Shown: one piece after another, positions 17,558 to 26,862 of the stretch
Position numbering within the stretch: position 1 is the first letter of the stretch
How the letters are laid out: each line of letters starts with the position of its first letter
NCBI GenBank assembly: GCA_002707785.1
Contig: PANW01000059.1
Location: forward strand, 63,640 to 116,513
Reading direction: 5' to 3'
From: Cellvibrionaceae bacterium
Lineage (GTDB): Bacteria; Pseudomonadota; Gammaproteobacteria; Pseudomonadales; Cellvibrionaceae
DNA: 52,874 nucleotides
The notes under the pieces: generated by a model
Databases searched by the model: none
Seen by the model: the letters and a program-made list of their open reading frames with translations, nothing else
What the model was told of the DNA's origin: nothing
Translations under genes and position numbers: made by a program

Positions 17558-17872
17558 AGAGTCACCTATTACCTTAGTTAAGGTTAATGTCATTGTCTGA
17601 GGCTAGTTTGGGTTTATACCCCATCGCCTCATTCCGTTTGTCCACATCCTGTGTTCGGTAGTGCGAGCGCAAACTTTAGAAATTTCCGTGTCGCGCATAG
17701 ACTAAATAAGGATGGCGAAACTTTAGCGGGAATTCTCGCCACGTCAAGATAAATGATCAAAAAAGCGACTAATCTGCCAGCTATTGTGACTTATATAGCC
17801 TTTCAGCGCATCAACATACGCTTTATACGCGCCTTCGACGATTTCAGCTCTAGATGATTTAGAACTCAGCCG
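17558..17872. other. Gap between DUF6316 and polysaccharide deacetylase genes
   Basis: This is a 315-base AT-leaning gap. It should hold the promoter of the leftward DUF6316 gene and the end of the deacetylase transcript. I see no clear hairpin with a T-run and no ribosome-site-linked small ORF. Confidence 0.5.
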
Positions 17873-18823
17873 TTACTTGTTTAGAACTCTTGTCCTGTGC
17901 TGAAGGGCACTATTTTTGCCTTCTAGCAAGACGGGTTTACTACTGAGTGCCGGCTTAGGAATGAGCTGGGTAACGGGCACCAGCTCGACACCCAATTCAG
18001 CCAGTCCAGGCAATACCTCGGTGAGAAATGCCACGGTTTCTGGATAAGGGTGCCCTATGGCAATGGCGTTGCCGCGACGTTTGGCGATACGCAGTAATTG
18101 GTCAAATTGAGTGCCAATGGCCTCGGCGGTGCGTTCATTGTCGAGGAAAATATCGCGCTTTTGTGTGGGCAGGGCTAGATCCCGTGCGGTTTCCCAGGCA
18201 ATGCTGTCAGGGCTGGTGCGGCTGTCGACAAAGAACAGCTGTTCACGCGCTAGCGTATCCATCAGCCAGCTCATAGGTTCGGGCAGTTGGGTCAGATAAC
18301 TGCCCATGTGGTTGTTGACGCCTTGGATATGCGGGATGGAATCCAGACCACTGTAGAGGGTGTCGACAAATTCCTGCTGGGTCATTTGATCGGTGAGTCC
18401 GCCTGCATCCAAAGGCAGTTGCTGCAGATTACTCATGGGAGTGTGCAGCATAATCAGCTTGCCCTGTTGGTGGCCTAACTCGGCCAGAGCAATGCCATTG
18501 GGGCTGTGGGGGAGAACCGCCAATGTGAGAGCTCCCGGAAGCCTTGCTACCTCGACTCCTCGACGTAAGTTGTAGCCCAAATCATCGATGATAATGGCAA
18601 TTCTAACGATTTCTGTTGGCGGGCGAAGCGTTGAATGCGATGGCAGCGCCGTCGACGATGATGGAGATTCTTGTCCGCTTAGCTCTGGGTTGAGCTGGGG
18701 GCTCAGTGGGATTTCGGTAGTTGCTGTCGTGCTGGCAGGAGCGGGTTCAGCCGCGAGCTGAAATGGCGCGAACATAACGCTGAGCAGGAGCAGTATGAGT
18801 GAGCGGGAGACAAATTTCTTCAA
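17873..18823 (-). CDS. Divergent polysaccharide deacetylase family protein (YibQ-like)
   Basis: This exported protein of about 316 residues has a signal peptide MKKFVSRSLILLLLSVMFA when read from TTG 18823, which has AGGATGG upstream; an earlier TTG at 18853 would spoil the signal. The catalytic barrel begins IAIIIDDLGYNLRRGVE (double Asp) and includes LIMLHTPMSN, GVNNHMGSYLT and FFVDSRTSP, the set seen in the YibQ-type divergent deacetylases. The family often sits beside a C-terminal processing protease, as here two genes upstream. A periplasmic role in cell envelope glycans is likely; the substrate is not established. Confidence 0.85.
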   Translation of the reverse strand: MKKFVSRSLILLLLSVMFAPFQLAAEPAPASTTATTEIPLSPQLNPELSGQESPSSSTALPSHSTLRPPTEIVRIAIIIDDLGYNLRRGVEVARLPGALTLAVLPHSPNGIALAELGHQQGKLIMLHTPMSNLQQLPLDAGGLTDQMTQQEFVDTLYSGLDSIPHIQGVNNHMGSYLTQLPEPMSWLMDTLAREQLFFVDSRTSPDSIAWETARDLALPTQKRDIFLDNERTAEAIGTQFDQLLRIAKRRGNAIAIGHPYPETVAFLTEVLPGLAELGVELVPVTQLIPKPALSSKPVLLEGKNSALQHRTRVLNK

Positions 18824-18871
18824 GAGCGGCCATCCTGTGCGAATTGGCCGCAATATAGCATATTCGCCGGT

Positions 18872-19762
18872 TTATCGCCGTTTGAAGCGATAGATCAGAT
18901 TGGGTTCGCTAACAATATAGAGGTTCTTTTGCCCATCTAGCGTAACTCCTTCGGCCTGAGGAATATCCGCTTGTAAACCGTTAAAGCCCTTCTCTAAATC
19001 CATGTGACTGATTTTCTCGCCATCGAGTGTAAGGGTGCTGAGCAATTTAGCTTCGTGGCTGAGCAGTAGGACATTACCGCTATCGGCGTCAAAGTGCAGA
19101 CCGGACAGATCCGTCCAGTAGAGTTTGTTCAGTGGTGAGCCAGGCTTTTTGTCCACTCGAATATTATTGGACTGAGTCAGTAGGCCGTGTACTTCGAGAA
19201 ACGCCATGGGGTCGCGCTCGCGCACAGCATAGATACTTTGCTCTTCAAGGTTGATGGCCACCCCTTCCAGGCCTTTGTTGTCTTCACCTTCGGTGTTTAG
19301 AGTCAGCTGCGCTAAATCATCTTTATTCAAACTTTGGGTGCTGTCATTAATGGTCGCGATGACCAATGATTGGATGCGCTCATCGGCGATCACGAAGCGA
19401 TTGTTGCCGGCATAGGCGACTGCCTCAGTGTCTTGAAAGTTCTCCAGAGTGATAGTGCGCTTGGGTTGCAGCTCTTGGTCGAGTTCGATCAGTTTTGCGG
19501 GCTGATTGATGATAACCCACAAGCTGTCACTGTCTGGGTTGTAGGTAATTCCTGAGAGATTGTAGTTGACGCCTTTAAGTGCTACCGCGTCGCGATCAAC
19601 GACATAGTCTGGAAGCCAAACTGACGCGCGTTGCACGCTTTCCGGTACGCTTTTTTCCTGATAGGCATAGAGCAGCTTATCGTCGATATCAAAATAGTGA
19701 TTGATGAATACCACAGCAGCGATCAGGCTGGCCGCTAAGAGGCTTTTTTTCAGAAAAGGCAT
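18872..19762 (-). CDS. SdiA-regulated domain protein (YjiK-like beta-propeller)
   Basis: This is a 296-residue protein with an N-terminal signal or anchor segment (SLLAASLIAAVVFINHYF). The body shows NLSGITYNPDSDSLWVI, DTEAVAYAGNNRFVIADER, GLEGVAINLEEQSIYAVRER, and near the end PQAEGVTLDGQKNLYIVSEP, spaced repeats of a beta-propeller like the SdiA-regulated YjiK family. Such proteins lie in the periplasm; their substrate or partner is not established. It lies between the protease and the deacetylase genes, all leftward. The last residues (NLIYRFKRR) fit the family end. Confidence 0.82.
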   Translation of the reverse strand: MPFLKKSLLAASLIAAVVFINHYFDIDDKLLYAYQEKSVPESVQRASVWLPDYVVDRDAVALKGVNYNLSGITYNPDSDSLWVIINQPAKLIELDQELQPKRTITLENFQDTEAVAYAGNNRFVIADERIQSLVIATINDSTQSLNKDDLAQLTLNTEGEDNKGLEGVAINLEEQSIYAVRERDPMAFLEVHGLLTQSNNIRVDKKPGSPLNKLYWTDLSGLHFDADSGNVLLLSHEAKLLSTLTLDGEKISHMDLEKGFNGLQADIPQAEGVTLDGQKNLYIVSEPNLIYRFKRR

Positions 19763-19820
19763 AGGTAAGGTCCGCGTGTCGATCCGCCGCTAGCTTAGCG
19801 CAGCGATTCGAGCGTTATAG

Positions 19821-19863
19821 TGAGCGGGATTAGAGAGACCTCTGGGGAGAAAGTTCCCGCTCA
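19821..19863. repeat. Long perfect inverted repeat in gap after protease gene
   Basis: The nine-base arms TGAGCGGGA and TCCCGCTCA enclose 25 bases that hold a smaller AGAG/CTCT stem. It lacks a T-run on either strand, so it may be an mRNA-stabilising hairpin or a Rho-dependent end rather than an intrinsic terminator. Confidence 0.5.
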
Positions 19864-19890
19864 CGGGTGAATGCCTCGAATCGATTGAGG

Positions 19891-21276
19891 CTATTCTTCA
19901 AGTACCGCTACAGACTTGGTGGGTTGCTGTGGCCGGTGATTGCCAAACAGATTGATGCCTTTGAGTAAGTTAAGCGCCTCAAACATCTGATTGTCACGCT
20001 TGAATAGGTCGTCCCGATCTCTATCTTCACGGCTTTTGCTGTCCACTGCGTTGCCACCGTTACCGTTGTCCAAGCGGCCTTTTAGGTCGGCCTCGGTGGT
20101 GCGGCCACGACTGCGCAGAGCGGTAACTTTGGCGCGCTCTACTTCAATGTCGGGCTCAATCCCTTGGGCTTGAATAGAGCGACCGTTGGGGGTGAAATAG
20201 AGGGCGGTGGTGAGTTTAATGGCAATGTCTTCATTGAGTGGGATTACCGTCTGAACGGAGCCTTTGCCAAAGCTCTGAGTGCCCAGAATCACTGCTCGAC
20301 GGTGATCTTGCAGGGCGCCCGCGACAATCTCTGAGGCAGAGGCAGAACCGTCATTGATCAGCACCACAATCGGCAGGCCTTCGGTGAGATCGCCGGGTTC
20401 AGCTTCGTAGCGGTGGTCGGTGTTATTGATACGACCCTCGGTATAGACAATTAGGCCTTCATCCAGAAAGGCGTCGGCCACTTCCACTGAGGCTTGCAGG
20501 ACGCCTCCGGGGTTGTTGCGCAGGTCGAGAATAAGCCCTTTCAGATCAGGGCTCTCGTCGAAGAGCTTGCGAATCGCATCTTGTGTATCTTCACCGGTTC
20601 GAACTTGGAACTGAGCGATACGAATGTAACCAAAGTCGTCTTCGAGAATGCGCGAGCGCACGCTCTGCACCTTGATGATGTCGCGAGTAATGACCAGGTC
20701 GAAGGGTTGATCCACGCCTTCGCGGACAATGGTCAAGGTAATGTCACTGCCTTTGGCGCCGCGCATCATCTCAACCGCACCATTGAGACCCATGCCTTTG
20801 ACCGGTGTGTCATCGAGCTTGATGATGAGGTCGCCGGCTTCGACACCGGCCTTGGCAGCTGGGGTATCGTCGATGGGAGAGACGACCTTTACGAAGCCGT
20901 TTTCCATGCCAACTTCGATACCCAACCCGCCAAATTCACCGGTGGTATTGACTTGCAGATCATCAAACGAGTTGGCGTTTAGGTAGGAGGAATGGGGGTC
21001 GAGTTCTGACAGCATACCTTTGATGGCATACTCCAGTAGAGTGCTGTCGTCGATTTCTTCGACGTAGCCTTTGCGGATGTGCTCGTAGACCTTAGTGAAG
21101 GTACGCAGATCATCCAGCGGCAGGATGCCGTTGTCTTTGGGGGCTTCTGCCTCGATTGCTGCGTCTATTGGTTTGTCCACTGCAGCTGCCGGTTCTTCGG
21201 CTGCCAAGGGCAGGCTGGCTAACAATCCTGCTGCGAGTATGAAAGATGGCAGACGAAATGGGGAAAACAGCGACAT
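19891..21276 (-). CDS. ctpA: Carboxy-terminal processing peptidase, S41 family
   Basis: This is a periplasmic serine protease of 461 residues: signal peptide (LPSFILAAGLLASLPLAAEE), a PDZ domain (GGLGIEVGMENGFVKVVSPI) and the S41 catalytic domain with the Ser-Lys dyad in NDGSASASEIVAGAL and GTQSFGKGSVQT. Such enzymes trim or degrade envelope proteins, including peptidoglycan hydrolases. ATG 21276 has GGAG six bases upstream and starts a proper signal peptide; an earlier start at 21306 has no such site. The C-terminus is a charged region rich in Arg and Asp (SREDRDRDDLFKRDNQ). It is followed by the propeller protein and the deacetylase. Confidence 0.94.
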   Translation of the reverse strand: MSLFSPFRLPSFILAAGLLASLPLAAEEPAAAVDKPIDAAIEAEAPKDNGILPLDDLRTFTKVYEHIRKGYVEEIDDSTLLEYAIKGMLSELDPHSSYLNANSFDDLQVNTTGEFGGLGIEVGMENGFVKVVSPIDDTPAAKAGVEAGDLIIKLDDTPVKGMGLNGAVEMMRGAKGSDITLTIVREGVDQPFDLVITRDIIKVQSVRSRILEDDFGYIRIAQFQVRTGEDTQDAIRKLFDESPDLKGLILDLRNNPGGVLQASVEVADAFLDEGLIVYTEGRINNTDHRYEAEPGDLTEGLPIVVLINDGSASASEIVAGALQDHRRAVILGTQSFGKGSVQTVIPLNEDIAIKLTTALYFTPNGRSIQAQGIEPDIEVERAKVTALRSRGRTTEADLKGRLDNGNGGNAVDSKSREDRDRDDLFKRDNQMFEALNLLKGINLFGNHRPQQPTKSVAVLEE

Positions 21277-21430
21277 GTTGTACTCCGACAATGGCTTCAG
21301 TGCCAAATTAAGGCAGGATCTAGAGTTATTGTAGACCCTTGTGGTTGGATGTTGGAAGTCGAATGAAGTTCCCAGTCAGAACTGTGAAGGGCGTTCCTCG
21401 CCAGTGTGTCTTCCATTCGCGACAAGAAGT

Positions 21431-21442
21431 CTAGGTACCTAG
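21431..21442. repeat. 12-base perfect palindrome CTAGGTACCTAG
   Basis: It lies in the 207-base gap between tatC and the protease, so it could be an operator for the leftward protease gene. It has no known match. Confidence 0.25.
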
Positions 21443-21483
21443 GGCTCCTGTCACCGCTGATATAGGCGACCACTCAGTAAGCG

Positions 21484-22236
21484 TTATGAGTCAGTGACCG
21501 ATTCATCTTCTTGATTGCGGCTCAATATTCGTCCGAATATAACCCCGATTTCAAACAGCAGCCACATAGGAATGGCCAGCAAGGATTGTGAAATCACATC
21601 GGGTGGGGTGAGCAGCATGCCTAAGACAAAACAGAAGACGATAATGTAGGGGCGTTTTTTGGCCAGTCCGTCGGCGGAAATAACGCCGGCAACAATCAGA
21701 ATAATTGCCACTACGGGAATTTCAAACGCCATACCAAAGGCAAAAAACAGCTTTAATACAAAGTCCAAATAGCTGCTGATGTCGGTCATAACGGTGACAT
21801 CCGCGGGGCCAATGCTGGTAAAAAAACCAAAAATAATGGGAAAGACGACAAAGTAGGCGAACGCCATGCCGGCGTAAAACAGTAGGATGCTAGAAATGAG
21901 CAGCGGTACGGCTAAGCGTTTTTCTCTTTGGTAGAGTGCGGGTGAGATAAACGACCAAATCTGGAACAGCACAAATGGCATGGCCAAAAATAGGGCCAAG
22001 AAGAACGTCAGCTTAAACGGCGTTAGAAATGGCGAGGCCACCTCTGTGGCGATCATGGTGCTGTTTTCGGGCAGGTAGCGCTGTAGAGGCTCAGACACAA
22101 AGCTGTATATGTCATTGGCAAAATAAAACAGCCCTGAAAATATAATCAAGACAAACAGTACGATGCGCATGAGCCGATCTCTCAGCTCCACCAAATGTTG
22201 AATCAGCGGCATTTCTTGGTCGTTGGGAGCGCTCAT
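21484..22236 (-). CDS. tatC: Sec-independent protein translocase subunit TatC
   Basis: TatC is the multispanning receptor of the twin-arginine export pathway, which moves folded proteins across the inner membrane. The 250-residue protein begins MSAPNDQEMPLIQHLVELRDRL, with the conserved HLxELRxR element, and has six hydrophobic spans; FAYFVVFPIIFGFF and GMAFEIPVVAIIL are typical. ATG 22236 follows the tatB stop by one base; a longer frame to 22293 would overlap tatB and is rejected. Normal length. Confidence 0.96.
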   Translation of the reverse strand: MSAPNDQEMPLIQHLVELRDRLMRIVLFVLIIFSGLFYFANDIYSFVSEPLQRYLPENSTMIATEVASPFLTPFKLTFFLALFLAMPFVLFQIWSFISPALYQREKRLAVPLLISSILLFYAGMAFAYFVVFPIIFGFFTSIGPADVTVMTDISSYLDFVLKLFFAFGMAFEIPVVAIILIVAGVISADGLAKKRPYIIVFCFVLGMLLTPPDVISQSLLAIPMWLLFEIGVIFGRILSRNQEDESVTDS

Positions 22237-22237
22237 A

Positions 22238-22600
22238 CTATTTAGGCTTGTCTTCGGCAGTCGCGATGTCGTTGGCATCGGTGTTAGAGGCAATGGGATC
22301 GGTGTTCAGGGTGGATGCAATATTCTTTTCGATGTCAGAGACGCTCTCGTTGACGGTGCGTTCGACATCTTGTTTGCTGGCATTGAGTCGCTGCATGACT
22401 TCTTCGTTATGCAGTTGACGACGAATGTCATCCGCGCCGATCTGTTGTTCGAGCTCGCTGCGAGTACTCTGCAGACCGCGTTTAAAGCGGCCCCACCAGA
22501 GTGCCGCCGTGCGCAAGGCACCGGGTAGCTGCTCGGGCCCGATCACCAACAAGCCAACCACGCCGATCACCAGTAACTCAAAAAAGCCGATGTCAAACAC
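22238..22600 (-). CDS. tatB: Sec-independent protein translocase subunit TatB
   Basis: TatB is the single-span subunit that forms the substrate receptor with TatC. The 120-residue protein has [20 protein letters not shown] with Gly-Pro-Glu following ([10 protein letters not shown]), then an amphipathic helix and an acidic tail. It sits two bases after tatA and ends one base before tatC, a tight tatABC order. Confidence 0.96.
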   Translation of the reverse strand: MFDIGFFELLVIGVVGLLVIGPEQLPGALRTAALWWGRFKRGLQSTRSELEQQIGADDIRRQLHNEEVMQRLNASKQDVERTVNESVSDIEKNIASTLNTDPIASNTDANDIATAEDKPK

Positions 22601-22602
22601 CG

Positions 22603-22845
22603 CTATTTCTTACTGTCGACTTTTTCAGATTCACCTTCGATAACCTTCTCCACAGTTTGCGTGTCGTCGGTGTCAGATTTGTCTTCGACTTTTTCCGCTG
22701 GCTCTTCGCTCACCGCTTTTTTGAAGCCCTTAATCGCGCTACCTAGGTCACCGCCCAGCCCGCGCAAACGCTTAGTGCCAAACAGCATGAAAACGATGAC
22801 CAAAATGATCAACAGTTGCCAAATACCAATTCCGCCAATACCCAT
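22603..22845 (-). CDS. tatA: Sec-independent protein translocase subunit TatA
   Basis: TatA forms the oligomer that permits passage of folded substrates. The 80-residue protein has a short N-terminal span ([16 protein letters not shown]), the [10 protein letters not shown] hinge, an amphipathic helix ([11 protein letters not shown]) and an acidic tail. It is the first gene of tatABC and lies 24 bases after hisE on the same strand, so it is probably co-transcribed with hisI-hisE. Confidence 0.96.
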   Translation of the reverse strand: MGIGGIGIWQLLIILVIVFMLFGTKRLRGLGGDLGSAIKGFKKAVSEEPAEKVEDKSDTDDTQTVEKVIEGESEKVDSKK

Positions 22846-22869
22846 TGTGATTCTCCCAGTGTCATTCAG

Positions 22870-23202
22870 TTATTTGGTGCGCGAAGCTTTTTCTTCCAAG
22901 CCAGACATGTCAAAACGACGCGCCAGTTCATTGATGACCGCGCTCGAGTCTTCTCCCAAGTGCGACAACATCACCAGCGAGTGGAACCACAGATCGGCGG
23001 TTTCATAAATCACCTCGCTGTTGTCCTTGCTGGCTTTTGCATCTTTGGCGGCGATGATCGCTTCGACTGATTCTTCGCCGACTTTCTCTAAAATCTTGTT
23101 CAAACCTTTTTGGTGCAAACTGGCAACGTAGGAGCTTTCGCCGTCGTTACTTTGCTTGCGTCGTTCCAGTATCTGATCCAATTGAGTCAATACGTCGCTC
23201 AT
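22870..23202 (-). CDS. hisE: Phosphoribosyl-ATP diphosphatase
   Basis: HisE carries out the second step of histidine synthesis, cleaving pyrophosphate from phosphoribosyl-ATP. The 110-residue MazG-like helical protein shows [20 protein letters not shown], then [18 protein letters not shown], all family elements with the metal-binding Glu residues. Its start overlaps the hisI stop by four bases (ATGA), coupling it to hisI. Confidence 0.96.
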   Translation of the reverse strand: MSDVLTQLDQILERRKQSNDGESSYVASLHQKGLNKILEKVGEESVEAIIAAKDAKASKDNSEVIYETADLWFHSLVMLSHLGEDSSAVINELARRFDMSGLEEKASRTK

Positions 23203-23588
23203 GAATAAATCTCTTTAGGGTCTTTGATCACCGGGTCGACACTGACCCATTGGCCATCTTTTAGCACTCGGTAAAAGCAGGATTCACGCCCGGTATGGCA
23301 GGCCATGCCGCCCAGTTGTTCCACTTGCAGAACAATCACATCTTCGTCGCAGTCGAGACGAATTTCACTGACCCGCTGAACGTGACCGGAACTCTCACCT
23401 TTGCGCCACAGTTGTTGGCGCGAGCGCGACCAATAGACCGCGCGGCCTTCATCGGCGGTCAGTTGTAGGGATTCACGGTTCATCCAAGCCATCATCAAAA
23501 TGCGACCGCTGGTGGCGTCCTGTGCAATAGCAGGCACCAAACCATCATCGGTCCAGCGAATGGCGTCTAAAAAAGTGGAATCTACCAC
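23199..23588 (-). CDS. hisI: Phosphoribosyl-AMP cyclohydrolase
   Basis: HisI opens the adenine ring of phosphoribosyl-AMP in the third step of histidine synthesis. The 129-residue enzyme has [33 protein letters not shown] and the metal-ligand region [17 protein letters not shown] then [12 protein letters not shown] with the zinc-binding Cys residues. The start is GTG 23588 with GAGGT upstream. It is a separate single-domain gene, not fused to hisE as in enterobacteria. Confidence 0.96.
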   Translation of the reverse strand: MVDSTFLDAIRWTDDGLVPAIAQDATSGRILMMAWMNRESLQLTADEGRAVYWSRSRQQLWRKGESSGHVQRVSEIRLDCDEDVIVLQVEQLGGMACHTGRESCFYRVLKDGQWVSVDPVIKDPKEIYS

Positions 23589-23664
23589 GGTGACCTCGAT
23601 TCTATGAATAATGGCACAATTTTAACCCATCCCCGAGCGTTTAGATAATACCCTGATAAGTGGG

Positions 23665-25296
23665 TCATCGATTGAACCAAGCCCAGCCACCAATGGCCAC
23701 CAGTGCCCAGCTGTGGAGGGGAACCTCATTAAGGGCTATCCCCGTCGCTGGCAGAGCCGTAATCGCCGCCGCGGCTATGGCCAGAGTGGTGATTAGGAGT
23801 CGGCGTCGGGTCTTACTAGCGCCAGCCTTTTGCTCGTTGATCATCTCAGCGGCTTGCTGCAATTGTGGGGCGAGGTCACCCAGTTGCTGCAGTTGATCGA
23901 GAGCGCCAGCGATCTTGTGAGGCATTTGTGGGGCTTGCTCCATCAATTCGGGGCCATAACGCTTCATTTGTTGCCACAGATTGCGCGGGTGAAAGCGGTC
24001 TTTGATCCAGCGCTCGAGAAAGGGGTGCGCTGTCTGCCACAAGTCCAGATCCGGATAGAGTTGTCGCCCCAGCCCTTCAATGTTCAGTAGTGTCTTTTGC
24101 AGCAGCACCAATTGTGGTTGCACTTCCATATTAAAGCGGCGAGCGGTCTGAAACAGAGTAATGACGATTTGCCCAAACGAGATCTCTTTCAAGGGTTTCT
24201 CAAAAATGGGTTCACACACCGTGCGAATGGCGGCTTCGAAATCGTGAATGGGAGTATCTTCGGGTACCCAACCACTCTGTACATGAAGCTCGGCCACTAA
24301 GCGATAATCGCGTCGAAAGATCGCTAGCAGGTTGCGCGCCATATAGTACTGATCGGCTTGAGTGAGCGAGCCAACGATGGCCATGTCGACAGCAATGTAT
24401 TGCGGGCTCTGCGGATGCTCATGGCTGACAAAGATGTTGCCTGGATGCATGTCGGCATGGAAAAAGTTGTGATCAAACACTTGTTGGAAAAAGATCTCAA
24501 CGCCGCGCTCTGCCAACAGTTTCATGTTGGTGTCTTGTTCTGCGAGGGCGTCCATATCTGTGACCGGTACGCCGTAGATACGTTCCATCACCATGACGTT
24601 ACTGCGGGTGTAGTCCCAGTGAACTTCCGGTACATAGAGCAGCGGCGAGTTGGCGAAATTACGGCGCAACTGTGACGCGTTGGCGGCCTCACGCTGTAAA
24701 TTCAATTCGTCGAAAATGGTGTGTTCATACTCTTCGACAACTTCGACGGGACGCAGGCGCTGACCATCCAAGGCGAAGCGCTGCACTAGGCGAGCCAGTA
24801 CCATCAAGAGTGCAATGTCTTTTTCGATGGTGTGTTCGATACCCGGGCGAATCACCTTCACCACCACGGCTTTGCCATCTTTGAGAGTGGCCGCGTGAAC
24901 CTGTGCCACCGAAGCGGACGCCAGAGGGGTGGTTTCAAAGTCGGCGAATAACTCCTCGACGCTGCTGCCTAAGGCCTGTTCGATCAGTTGTCGGCTTTGG
25001 GTTTCGTCAAAGGGTGCGACGTTGTCTTGCAGGTGGTCCAATTCCTCGATGATGTCGGGCGGAATCAGGTCGGGGCGCGTTGACAGCAGCTGACCAAATT
25101 TAATGAATACTGGTCCCAAGTCTTCGAAGAAATGACGCAGGCGCTCGCCGCGGCTTTGCGTATTATTGGGCAGCAAAGCACAGAGCTTCAGTAAAACCGA
25201 CAATCCCCACGGTAATTTGTGATGGGGGAGCAGTGCGTCTAGCCGGTAGCGCAGAGCGGCTGTCAAAATGCGCAAAAATCTAAACAGGGCAACCAC
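23665..25296 (-). CDS. ubiB: Ubiquinone biosynthesis protein kinase-like UbiB
   Basis: UbiB is an ABC1/ADCK atypical kinase-like ATPase needed for ubiquinone synthesis at the inner membrane. The 543-residue protein shows the family KxGQ motif ([16 protein letters not shown]), the Ala-rich nucleotide loop ([18 protein letters not shown]) and the catalytic [11 protein letters not shown] with VDMAIVG. The C-terminus has two hydrophobic spans ([16 protein letters not shown] and a final [12 protein letters not shown]). It starts at GTG 25296 with AAGGAT upstream and follows ubiJ by 14 bases. One note: the DxG-like Asp in the metal loop reads VDMAIVG, which is the family's usual form. Confidence 0.95.
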   Translation of the reverse strand: MVALFRFLRILTAALRYRLDALLPHHKLPWGLSVLLKLCALLPNNTQSRGERLRHFFEDLGPVFIKFGQLLSTRPDLIPPDIIEELDHLQDNVAPFDETQSRQLIEQALGSSVEELFADFETTPLASASVAQVHAATLKDGKAVVVKVIRPGIEHTIEKDIALLMVLARLVQRFALDGQRLRPVEVVEEYEHTIFDELNLQREAANASQLRRNFANSPLLYVPEVHWDYTRSNVMVMERIYGVPVTDMDALAEQDTNMKLLAERGVEIFFQQVFDHNFFHADMHPGNIFVSHEHPQSPQYIAVDMAIVGSLTQADQYYMARNLLAIFRRDYRLVAELHVQSGWVPEDTPIHDFEAAIRTVCEPIFEKPLKEISFGQIVITLFQTARRFNMEVQPQLVLLQKTLLNIEGLGRQLYPDLDLWQTAHPFLERWIKDRFHPRNLWQQMKRYGPELMEQAPQMPHKIAGALDQLQQLGDLAPQLQQAAEMINEQKAGASKTRRRLLITTLAIAAAAITALPATGIALNEVPLHSWALVAIGGWAWFNR

Positions 25297-25310
25297 GTGG
25301 CAGACGATCC

Positions 25311-25940
25311 TTATAGGGTAGGTTTTTGAGGTGAGAGTTTTTGTTTGAGACGCAGCAAGCGCGCCGCAGCTCGATCAGCGGCGAGACGCAAGTGATCGAC
25401 GTCGGCACTGAAATGCTTGAGTTCAGATGCACTGGGAACAGCACGCAATTCTTCAGTAATAAACTCGCTGATAAGACGTTTCCCAGATTGGCTGCGCTGT
25501 TTTAGCCAACCGACTTGTAGACGTATTTTCTCCGCCAGTTGATGCCCCACGACATCGCCCATCCAATCGTTAATGGCTTCTTCCCAGTCGATGTCGAGAT
25601 CACTGGCAATGGTCTTGATGTCACTGAGTAAGGCTGTGTTGCCCCAAGCCTGGACATCGCTATCGGCGAGATTCACGCGCTCGCTGATAGCGAGATTGAT
25701 CAGTCCAGGGAGTGAGCCGACTAAGCGAGTGGTGGGGTTCTCCGCATCGCGATTGCAGCGAATCTGGTGTTCATCGAAATGGATGCACAGGATTTGTCCA
25801 AGCTCAGTAATTTCAATGGCCAAACTCTTGCCCGCTAGCGCTTGCAGTCTCAATCGCGTGGCCGGATCGTATTGCAGAGCCGTGTTGATTGAGGCTTCTA
25901 GGCCCGCGGTGGCGGCCGCGATCAAGGTGGGATCAGTCAT
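25311..25940 (-). CDS. ubiJ: Ubiquinone biosynthesis accessory factor UbiJ (SCP2 domain)
   Basis: UbiJ binds the lipid intermediates of the ubiquinone synthesis complex. The 209-residue protein has an SCP2-like sterol-carrier domain ([20 protein letters not shown], then [11 protein letters not shown]) and a C-terminal helical tail with [20 protein letters not shown]. The position between ubiE and ubiB, in the ubiE-ubiJ-ubiB order general in gammaproteobacteria, supports the name. Confidence 0.93.
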   Translation of the reverse strand: MTDPTLIAAATAGLEASINTALQYDPATRLRLQALAGKSLAIEITELGQILCIHFDEHQIRCNRDAENPTTRLVGSLPGLINLAISERVNLADSDVQAWGNTALLSDIKTIASDLDIDWEEAINDWMGDVVGHQLAEKIRLQVGWLKQRSQSGKRLISEFITEELRAVPSASELKHFSADVDHLRLAADRAAARLLRLKQKLSPQKPTL

Positions 25941-25994
25941 GGTGGCGATTCCTGTGCGACCTGTGTGAGGCGTTGGCAGAGCATTAGACTAAGG

Positions 25995-26744
25995 CTAGGG
26001 TTTTACACCTTTGTGTAGCGCCACAATACCGCCCGTCAAATTGTGATAGTCACAGTTGGCAAAACCGGCGTTTTCCATCATCTCTTTGAGCGTTGCCTGA
26101 TCGGGATGCATGCGAATGGATTCGGCCAAGTAGTTGTAGCTGTCGGCGTCGTTGGTGACCACCTTGCCGATGATCGGTAGCAGTCGGAACGAATAGGTGT
26201 CGTAGACTTTGCTGAGCAGTTGGCTCTTAGGCTTGGAAAACTCCAATACCAGCAAGCGCCCGCCGGGTTTTAGTACTCGAAGCATCGAGCGCAACGCCAT
26301 GTCTTTATCGGTCACATTGCGCAGGCCAAAGGCAATGGTGATGCAATCGAAGGTGTTGTCGGGGTAGGGCAGGTATTGAGCATCCGCTTGACTGACCACG
26401 AGATTGCCGCTGACACCGCGATCGATCAAGCGATCACGCCCCACACGCAACATAGATTCGTTGATGTCAGCCAGCACCACCAGCCCATCAGGGCCGACGA
26501 TACGAGAAAATTTGTAGCTTAAATCACCGGTGCCACCGGCAATATCCAACACCTTGTGACCGGCGCGCACTCCGGACAATTCGATGGTGAAGCGCTTCCA
26601 CAGTCGGTGTACACCACCGGACAGGATATCGTTCATTAAGTCATAGCGACCGGCCACGGAATGGAAGACATCGGCGACGCGTTCAGCCTTTTCGTCAACG
26701 GGAACTTCCTGATAGCCAAAATGGGTCGTATTTTTATCACTCAT
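25995..26744 (-). CDS. ubiE: Ubiquinone/menaquinone C-methyltransferase
   Basis: UbiE methylates the benzoquinol ring in ubiquinone (and menaquinone) synthesis using S-adenosylmethionine. The 249-residue enzyme shows [20 protein letters not shown], the SAM loop [27 protein letters not shown] and [12 protein letters not shown], all family signatures. It is the first gene of ubiE-ubiJ-ubiB, 54 bases upstream of ubiJ. Confidence 0.97.
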   Translation of the reverse strand: MSDKNTTHFGYQEVPVDEKAERVADVFHSVAGRYDLMNDILSGGVHRLWKRFTIELSGVRAGHKVLDIAGGTGDLSYKFSRIVGPDGLVVLADINESMLRVGRDRLIDRGVSGNLVVSQADAQYLPYPDNTFDCITIAFGLRNVTDKDMALRSMLRVLKPGGRLLVLEFSKPKSQLLSKVYDTYSFRLLPIIGKVVTNDADSYNYLAESIRMHPDQATLKEMMENAGFANCDYHNLTGGIVALHKGVKP

Positions 26745-26810
26745 GACGGGATCACTTCGAATTAAATAGGCGGCTATTGTACCCGTGTGGCTGGGAATTT
26801 GGCCAGCATG

Positions 26811-26842
26811 GACTCGAGGGATCCGTGTTGATTCCTCGAGTC
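26811..26842. repeat. Inverted repeat downstream of RND permease gene
   Basis: The nine-base arms GACTCGAGG and CCTCGAGTC enclose 14 bases, 20 bases past the permease stop codon. No T-run follows on the minus strand, so it is a 3'-end hairpin of uncertain terminator strength. Confidence 0.55.
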
Positions 26843-26862
26843 ATTCAGATGGCTGGGTCTAA

